Made by a program: the position numbers and the translations under genes
From: DATARR01 sp036376245
GTDB lineage: Bacteria > Acidobacteriota > Thermoanaerobaculia > Multivoradales > UBA5704
Direction of reading: 5' to 3'
Assembly (NCBI GenBank): GCA_036376245.1
Contig: DASVAS010000037.1
Span: 301,376-365,375 of the forward strand
DNA: 64,000 nucleotides
Notes under the pieces: model-generated
The model's database searches: none
The model's input: only the letters and a program-made list of their open reading frames with translations
What the model was told of the DNA's origin: nothing
Shown here: positions 59,727 to 64,000 of the stretch, in pieces
Numbering within the stretch: the stretch's first letter is position 1
Layout of the letters: each line of letters begins with the position of its first letter

Positions 59727-60902
59727 CTAGAAGTCCGTGTACCCGTCCCGGTGGCGGGCTTTGCCGCCGCCGCGGACGCGGACGTCCACCTTGTGGAAGG
59801 CGCCGTCCCCCTTGGCCTGGGAGGGGTAGTAGCCGATGGCGTACTGCTCCCGCAGCTCCTTGAGGATGGTCCGGAAGGTGTACTCCATGGTCTGGATGTT
59901 CTCGACCTCCAGGATGCGGCCGCCGCTCTCTTGCACGGCCTTCACGAGGTTCTCGTACTCGCGGTCGTTCTCCTGGAAGCCGCGGAAGGCCGAGGTGAAG
60001 GATTTGTGCTTGCCGCCGAACTGGATCCAGTAGATCAGCGCCTGGCTGGCCTGGGCCTTCCAGAGAACGTCGGCGGCCGGCAAGGCGCTGTGGACGTCCG
60101 AGCCGTCGGAGAACAGCACGACCACCCGCTGGCCCTGGCGGGCGTCGAGGGCCTTCAGCGACAGGAAGAGGAAGTCGTTGACGGCCGTCCCGCCGGCGGA
60201 GTGGGTCTTCTCCATGGCGGATGCCAGGACCTTCTTGTCGGCCGTGAAGGGGGTGAAGCTCAGGAGCCGGTCGGAGAACAGGGCGAGCATGGCCTCGTCC
60301 TCGGGCTTCATGCCGTCGAGGAAGGCCTTGGCGCCCCGGCGGACGGCCTCCAGCTCCTGGGCACCCATGCTCTCGCTGGTGTCGAGGAGCAGGACGGCGG
60401 TGAGCGGCAGCTCGTCGCGGCCGAAGGTGACGATCTCCTGCTCGACGCCGTTGTCGAAGAGCCGGAAGTCCCCCTGGGTGAGGTCGAGGTTGCGCAGGCC
60501 GTCGCGGGTGACGCTGACGAAGAGGGCGCGCAGCTTGAGGTTCATCTCGTCGTGGATCGCCACCGGCGAGGTGACCAGGCTGGCGCTCCCCGAAGCGCCG
60601 GAGACGGTGTAGGCGACCGCCTTGAACTCCCGCTGGACGTTCTCGTCGCCCATGTCCAACTGGAGGCGGTACGGGGGCGTCTTCGTCGCGCCCATGAGCT
60701 TGCCGTTGACGAAGATCTCCACCCGGTCGATGGGCTCGACGGCCCGCACGCCGACCTGGACGTCGGTGGGACCGAAGATCGGCTGGTCCGCGGCCGGGCT
60801 CTGGAACTGGACGGCGATCTGCTGGGGCTGCTGGGCGCCCGCCGCGCCGGCGAGCAGCAGGAGACCAAGGGGAAGGACAAAGAAACGCGCTGGACGGCTC
60901 AT
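59727..60902 (-). CDS. Secreted VWA-domain protein (acidobacterial VWFA-related)
   Basis: A 391-residue exported protein. Signal peptide about residues 1-23 (FVLPLGLLLLAGAAGAQ). A strand-rich domain (FGPTDVQVGVRAVEPIDRVE) precedes a VWA domain starting about 165, with the metal site DTSES (LLLDTSESMGA), the second-loop Thr, and VVLFSDGSDVHSA. The overall plan matches the VWFA-related domain described from Acidobacteria. Its ATG overlaps the end of the TPR gene by 4 nt (ATGA), so translation is coupled. A role in protein-protein contact at the envelope is likely. Confidence 0.85.
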   Translation of the reverse strand: MSRPARFFVLPLGLLLLAGAAGAQQPQQIAVQFQSPAADQPIFGPTDVQVGVRAVEPIDRVEIFVNGKLMGATKTPPYRLQLDMGDENVQREFKAVAYTVSGASGSASLVTSPVAIHDEMNLKLRALFVSVTRDGLRNLDLTQGDFRLFDNGVEQEIVTFGRDELPLTAVLLLDTSESMGAQELEAVRRGAKAFLDGMKPEDEAMLALFSDRLLSFTPFTADKKVLASAMEKTHSAGGTAVNDFLFLSLKALDARQGQRVVVLFSDGSDVHSALPAADVLWKAQASQALIYWIQFGGKHKSFTSAFRGFQENDREYENLVKAVQESGGRILEVENIQTMEYTFRTILKELREQYAIGYYPSQAKGDGAFHKVDVRVRGGGKARHRDGYTDF

Positions 60903-62056
60903 CGGCTCACCTCCGCTCCGGCTGCCGCCGGAGGGGCGTTCAGGGCCTGCGCCAGCACGGGCAGGCGCGACCGCGAGTTTTCGTCCAGGAAGGCGCGCGC
61001 TTCCGCGAAGGCGTCCACCGGGAACTGGTTGTAGAGGTAGCGGCCCGAGGCGGACACCTGCTTGGAAGGCGCCGACAGGACTTTCTCGACCAGCTCGGAG
61101 GACTCCTGGGTCCGCCCCAGGCGATCGAGCACGGCGGCGAGCTGGATATAGAACCGCGGATCGTCCGGGTAGGCCTGAAGGGCCTTGCGGAGGACCTTCT
61201 CCGCCTCCAGGCTGCGGTTCGTGTCGCGGTAGAGCTGGGCCAGCTCCTGGTAGGCGAGCGCGCTGGGCCAGAACGCATCCTCGGCGGAGAGCTTGACGAG
61301 GATCTGCCGCGCCTCCTCCTCCGTCTCCCGGCCTTCCTGCCGCTTCAGGTTCATGGCGAGGCGGAGGCGGGCTTCGGGATGGTCGGGCTCCACTTCAAGA
61401 GCGCGCCGCAGCAGCTTGACGGCGCTCTCCGTCTGGGCGTTCTTCTCGTAGATCGCCGCCAGGGCGAGCAGGGCGGTGACGTTGCGGCCGTCCAGCTCGA
61501 TGGCCTGCTGGAACAGCTCCGCGGCCGGGAGCTGCTGGGCGGCGCCCAGGAGCATCCCGCCGAGGCTGGTCAGCAGCCGGCTGGAGACGAGGCCGGCCCC
61601 TTCCGAGCCCGACTGGTCGCGGTAGAGGATGGCGAGATCCCGGGCCATGGAGCGGGCGTGGGAGAGGGCCATGGCCCGGCCGCGGGCTCCCTGCGGGAGC
61701 AGGCGCGCGTAGGCCTCATGGTGGAGCATGGCGATGGGGACCAGGACTTCGATGTCGGCCGCGCCCACCTGGTGGATGACCTCCTGCTCGGCCTGCAGAA
61801 GGGTCTTCCGGGTCTTCGGCTCGCCGTCCTGGATGACCGCCGTCTCGAGCGCGATCAGCTCGTCGGGGGCTTTCTGTACCTCCCCCGCCGACCAGTCCGC
61901 CAGGATCTTGCGGTAGGTCTCCTGGATCCGTTCCGGTGAAAAAGACTCACGCTCTTTCGCGGGCTGCTGGGCCCAGGCGAGCTGGCCGGAAAGCCAGACC
62001 GCCGCGGCGAGCCACAGCAGCGGCCCGCCGAACTTCACTTCCGTTCGCGCGCTCAT
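60899..62056 (-). CDS. Secreted TPR-repeat protein
   Basis: A 385-residue exported protein from the ATG at 62056 (GGAGGTCCC before it); the Met at 62107 has no ribosome binding site. Signal peptide about residues 1-30 (LLWLAAAVWLSGQLAWAQ). From about 190 three to four TPR motifs follow, for example ALLALAAIYEKNAQTESAVK, LLRRALEVEPDHPEARLRLA and AEKVLRKALQAYPDDPRFYI. TPRs bind partner proteins. Gene overlap with the VWA protein suggests the two act as one complex in the periplasm. Confidence 0.83.
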   Translation of the reverse strand: MSARTEVKFGGPLLWLAAAVWLSGQLAWAQQPAKERESFSPERIQETYRKILADWSAGEVQKAPDELIALETAVIQDGEPKTRKTLLQAEQEVIHQVGAADIEVLVPIAMLHHEAYARLLPQGARGRAMALSHARSMARDLAILYRDQSGSEGAGLVSSRLLTSLGGMLLGAAQQLPAAELFQQAIELDGRNVTALLALAAIYEKNAQTESAVKLLRRALEVEPDHPEARLRLAMNLKRQEGRETEEEARQILVKLSAEDAFWPSALAYQELAQLYRDTNRSLEAEKVLRKALQAYPDDPRFYIQLAAVLDRLGRTQESSELVEKVLSAPSKQVSASGRYLYNQFPVDAFAEARAFLDENSRSRLPVLAQALNAPPAAAGAEVSR

Positions 62057-62290
62057 GGGACCTCCAACTGAGAATGCGCCTCCGACCCTCCCCTCCGGGA
62101 GGTCCATCCAGATTTCAGCACAACTTCAACAAAAATAAAGAGAGAACCACTGGAGAAGCTATTATAGGTACATCTCGGCCGGATTTCGTGACATTCGACG
62201 GACTTTTTCGTGTGACAAGTTGAAAAAGGGGAAGGAATGGGGCGGAAAGAAGCGGCAAGGCGCCGGGCTCCCCGGCGCCCGGGACTGACG

Positions 62291-63805
62291 TCAGTTCACC
62301 GTGACGACTCTGACCTTTTGGCCGTTTTGCCAAGCATCGTCGCTTACGTACAGCGTAACCGAGTAGCTGCCGGCGGCCGGGAAAGTATGGCTGAGGCTGC
62401 AACTAGTACGGGGCTGAAAGTCGTAGGGATGGCCGAAATCCCAACTACAGGAACTTATCTGCAGAAAATCATCGGTGGACGTACTCGTCAGAGTACAGGT
62501 CCTGCCGGAGCAGGAGAAGTTGAAGTTGGCGACGGGCGGGTTGTCGATCTCGGGACCTCCCGGAGGCGAGAAGAGCAGGCGGTTGGGTGAGCCGGTCCCG
62601 ATGCCGGTCAGGCGTCCCGTGGTGGCGTTGTTGATGATGTAGCTGTGAGCCTGGCTCGGGGTCGCAGCGGGCGTGGACTGGAGATAACGCGCTACGGCTC
62701 CCGCAACCAGAGGCGACGCCGCAGACGTCCCGCTGAAAGTAGAGGTGGCATTCCAGAGGTCCAGGTCCGTCCCCGGCGCGAACAGGTCGACGCAGGACCC
62801 GAAGTTGCTGGACTGGGTACCGCTCCAGACCGAGCGCGCGTCGTTCCGATCGGAGGCTCCGACCGTCAGGGCTCCGGCGACCCGCGCCGGCGAGATGCCA
62901 CAAGCCGACACGCCCGAGTTGCCCGCGGCGGTCACCGCGACCACTCCCGCGTTGATCATCCCTTGCACCGCGTTGTCCAGGGACTGCGTGGCGCCACCGC
63001 TGAAGCTCATGTTGGCGACCGCCGGCTTCACTCGATTGGCTGTTACCCAGTTGATTCCAGCCAACGCGTCGGACAGCAGGACGCCCTCGCAGGAGCCGGT
63101 GGAAACGAGGGGAGGATCGGTCGGGCCGCCGCCGGTTTCGGGGGTGCAATTGCAGACCGTGCCGACCCGCACGGAGTTCAAGGTCACCTGCTTCGCCACG
63201 CCGCTGACAGAGCCGCCCAAGACCTTGGCGACCTTCGTACCATGCCCGTTGCAGTCTCCGTGCAGGGGATTACCGGACTCGTCCTGGATAGCCGTGTAAG
63301 CGTTCACGACGCGGGAGCCGAATTCCAGATCGCTGCCATCGATCCCGCTGTCCAGGATGTAGGCGTTCACGCCCGCTCCCGTGGTGGTGTAGGTGAAGTG
63401 GTTGTTGAGCGGCAGGTCCCTCTCGTCAACCCGGTTGAGTCCCCATTGCATAAACAGCACCTGGTCAGTGGAGAGGGGCAGGACTCGGTCCTGGTCCACA
63501 TAAGCGACGCGGGGGTCCTGAGCCAAAGCTTTCGCCTGAGCCTCGGTCATGGTGAGGAGACTCCCTTGCAGGGCGTGCTCGAACGTCTTCTCGACGCGGC
63601 CCCCGTGCAGGAGCACCATGGCCTGGACCACCTCGCGAACGCTGAGGCCCGGTGCGGGCGGCATCTCCGGCCGTTGGGCTATCCCTGACTTCAAGACGAC
63701 GATGTACCGATCCTTGACGGGGTTCTCCCCTGAGTTGAGTTGCCCGGCTTCAGCGGTTGCGACGACGCTTGCCAAGACCAGGAAACAAACTACCGCCTTT
63801 CTCAT
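62291..63805 (-). CDS. Secreted subtilisin-like serine protease with PKD-like domain
   Basis: A 504-residue S8 protease of the proteinase K group. Signal peptide 1-20, then an I9 propeptide (KDRYIVVLKSG to YVDQDRVLPL), then the catalytic domain with Asp in AYILDSGIDG, His in NGHGTKVAKV and Ser in FSGTSAASPLVAG; AAGNSGVSACG is the oxyanion region. A C-terminal beta domain of about 85 residues (PPVANFNFSCSGRTCTLTST to VRVVTVN) has the PKD layout with cysteines. All catalytic residues are intact, so it should be an active exported protease. Confidence 0.93.
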   Translation of the reverse strand: MRKAVVCFLVLASVVATAEAGQLNSGENPVKDRYIVVLKSGIAQRPEMPPAPGLSVREVVQAMVLLHGGRVEKTFEHALQGSLLTMTEAQAKALAQDPRVAYVDQDRVLPLSTDQVLFMQWGLNRVDERDLPLNNHFTYTTTGAGVNAYILDSGIDGSDLEFGSRVVNAYTAIQDESGNPLHGDCNGHGTKVAKVLGGSVSGVAKQVTLNSVRVGTVCNCTPETGGGPTDPPLVSTGSCEGVLLSDALAGINWVTANRVKPAVANMSFSGGATQSLDNAVQGMINAGVVAVTAAGNSGVSACGISPARVAGALTVGASDRNDARSVWSGTQSSNFGSCVDLFAPGTDLDLWNATSTFSGTSAASPLVAGAVARYLQSTPAATPSQAHSYIINNATTGRLTGIGTGSPNRLLFSPPGGPEIDNPPVANFNFSCSGRTCTLTSTSTDDFLQISSCSWDFGHPYDFQPRTSCSLSHTFPAAGSYSVTLYVSDDAWQNGQKVRVVTVN

Positions 63806-63893
63806 CGACTGACCTCCTCAATAGTTATACAGGTAATACGCAAGCAGCGATGAGGCCGTCTAGCCCGGAAAATTCACGAGGGGGGCTGACAAA

Positions 63894-64000
63894 GGGGTCG
63901 TCCATCGGATAAGTGTAGTTCTGCCAAGAAGCTACACGGCCCGAGGAAAGGACGACCCCGATGACAGAGTGTATCCGACAACTGACCCTTTCGTTCCACC
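63894..64000 (+). mobile_element. Left end of a probable IS element (cut by window edge)
   Basis: GGGGTCGTCC (63894-63903) and GGACGACCCC (63950-63959) are a perfect inverted repeat just before the start of a transposase-like frame. The region lies outside the protease gene and its promoter. The element continues beyond the window, so the right end and any target duplication cannot be checked. Confidence 0.5.
63961..64000 (+). CDS. N-terminus of a transposase, IS1380-like (partial)
   Basis: Only 13 residues are visible, MTECIRQLTLSFH, from the ATG at 63961 with GAGGAAAGG about 12 nt upstream. IS1380-family transposases often begin with a similar MTxC...LxF(H/Q)P text, so this is the likely family, but 13 residues cannot prove it. 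The gene runs off the window. Confidence 0.45.
   Translation, partial: MTECIRQLTLSFH

Noticed and set aside
1..64000. tRNA, rRNA, riboswitch or origin features
   Set aside because: No cloverleaf, rRNA core or conserved riboswitch core was noticed on reading either strand, and no DnaA-box or iteron cluster was seen. A covariance-model search was not possible here, so small RNAs may have been missed.

Overview
The window is GC-rich, gene-dense bacterial DNA with most genes on the minus strand. Family content points to the Acidobacteriota. There is a large orphan MacB/FtsX permease of the ADOP type (36772-39243), a secreted VWA protein resembling the acidobacterial VWFA-related family next to a TPR lipoprotein-like partner (59727-62056), a reaction-centre-type cytochrome c (49272-49811), and many small secreted Cys-rich proteins. 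A Thermoanaerobaculia/Holophagae-like lineage is plausible but is an inference; no rRNA gene is present.

Left part (1-11614). A TldE/PmbA-like gene and a secreted isoaspartyl peptidase precede a complete partner-switching operon. Reading leftwards this holds a 51-aa membrane peptide, an RsbW-like kinase, a STAS antagonist and a GAF-PP2C phosphatase. Behind it lies a DUF2188-like gene coupled to a TIR/deoxyribosyltransferase-like gene, a possible immune pair. Next come an AAA+ Fis regulator whose GAFTGA loop has become GVATGV, three tandem paralogous six-cysteine secreted peptides, and uvrA.

Defence and toxin-antitoxin stretch (11750-19400). It holds a Uma2-family nuclease, a methyltransferase, a Gabija-type gajA-gajB pair in visibly AT-richer DNA, a secreted protein, and a Phd/PIN toxin-antitoxin pair. 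About 700 bases without a gene follow (19391-20090), carrying a degenerate array with a period near 21 nt.

Middle part (20091-36125). A delta-60 repeat lipoprotein and a membrane-anchored metallopeptidase with a broken signal peptide come first. They are followed by an operon of two giant proteins of unknown function (2108 and 1494 aa) that ends in a Tat-exported Gfo/Idh/MocA oxidoreductase. A small secreted protein is divergent from that operon. The giant pair is the best candidate here for an undescribed system.

Right part (36173-64000). This is mostly metabolic and envelope genes: an ICMT-like methyltransferase, the ADOP permease, a tandem-repeat (BTRD1-like) protein, carbamate kinase, two PLP aminotransferases, a VapBC-like pair, an APC permease, a DUF748 protein, cytochrome c, two SAM or sugar enzymes, a LodB-LodA quinoprotein oxidase pair, an LprI-domain protein, an orphan ParA, a MerR regulator, the TPR/VWA pair and a subtilisin-like protease. 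Two copies of a roughly 190-bp palindromic repeat (53161, 58588) and two hairpins built of short repeats (42491, 59635) lie between genes. The right edge enters what looks like an IS1380-type transposase.

Several genes (191, 7850, 11794, 18738, 49882) have a -10-like hexamer only 6-8 nt before the start codon, which suggests leaderless transcripts.
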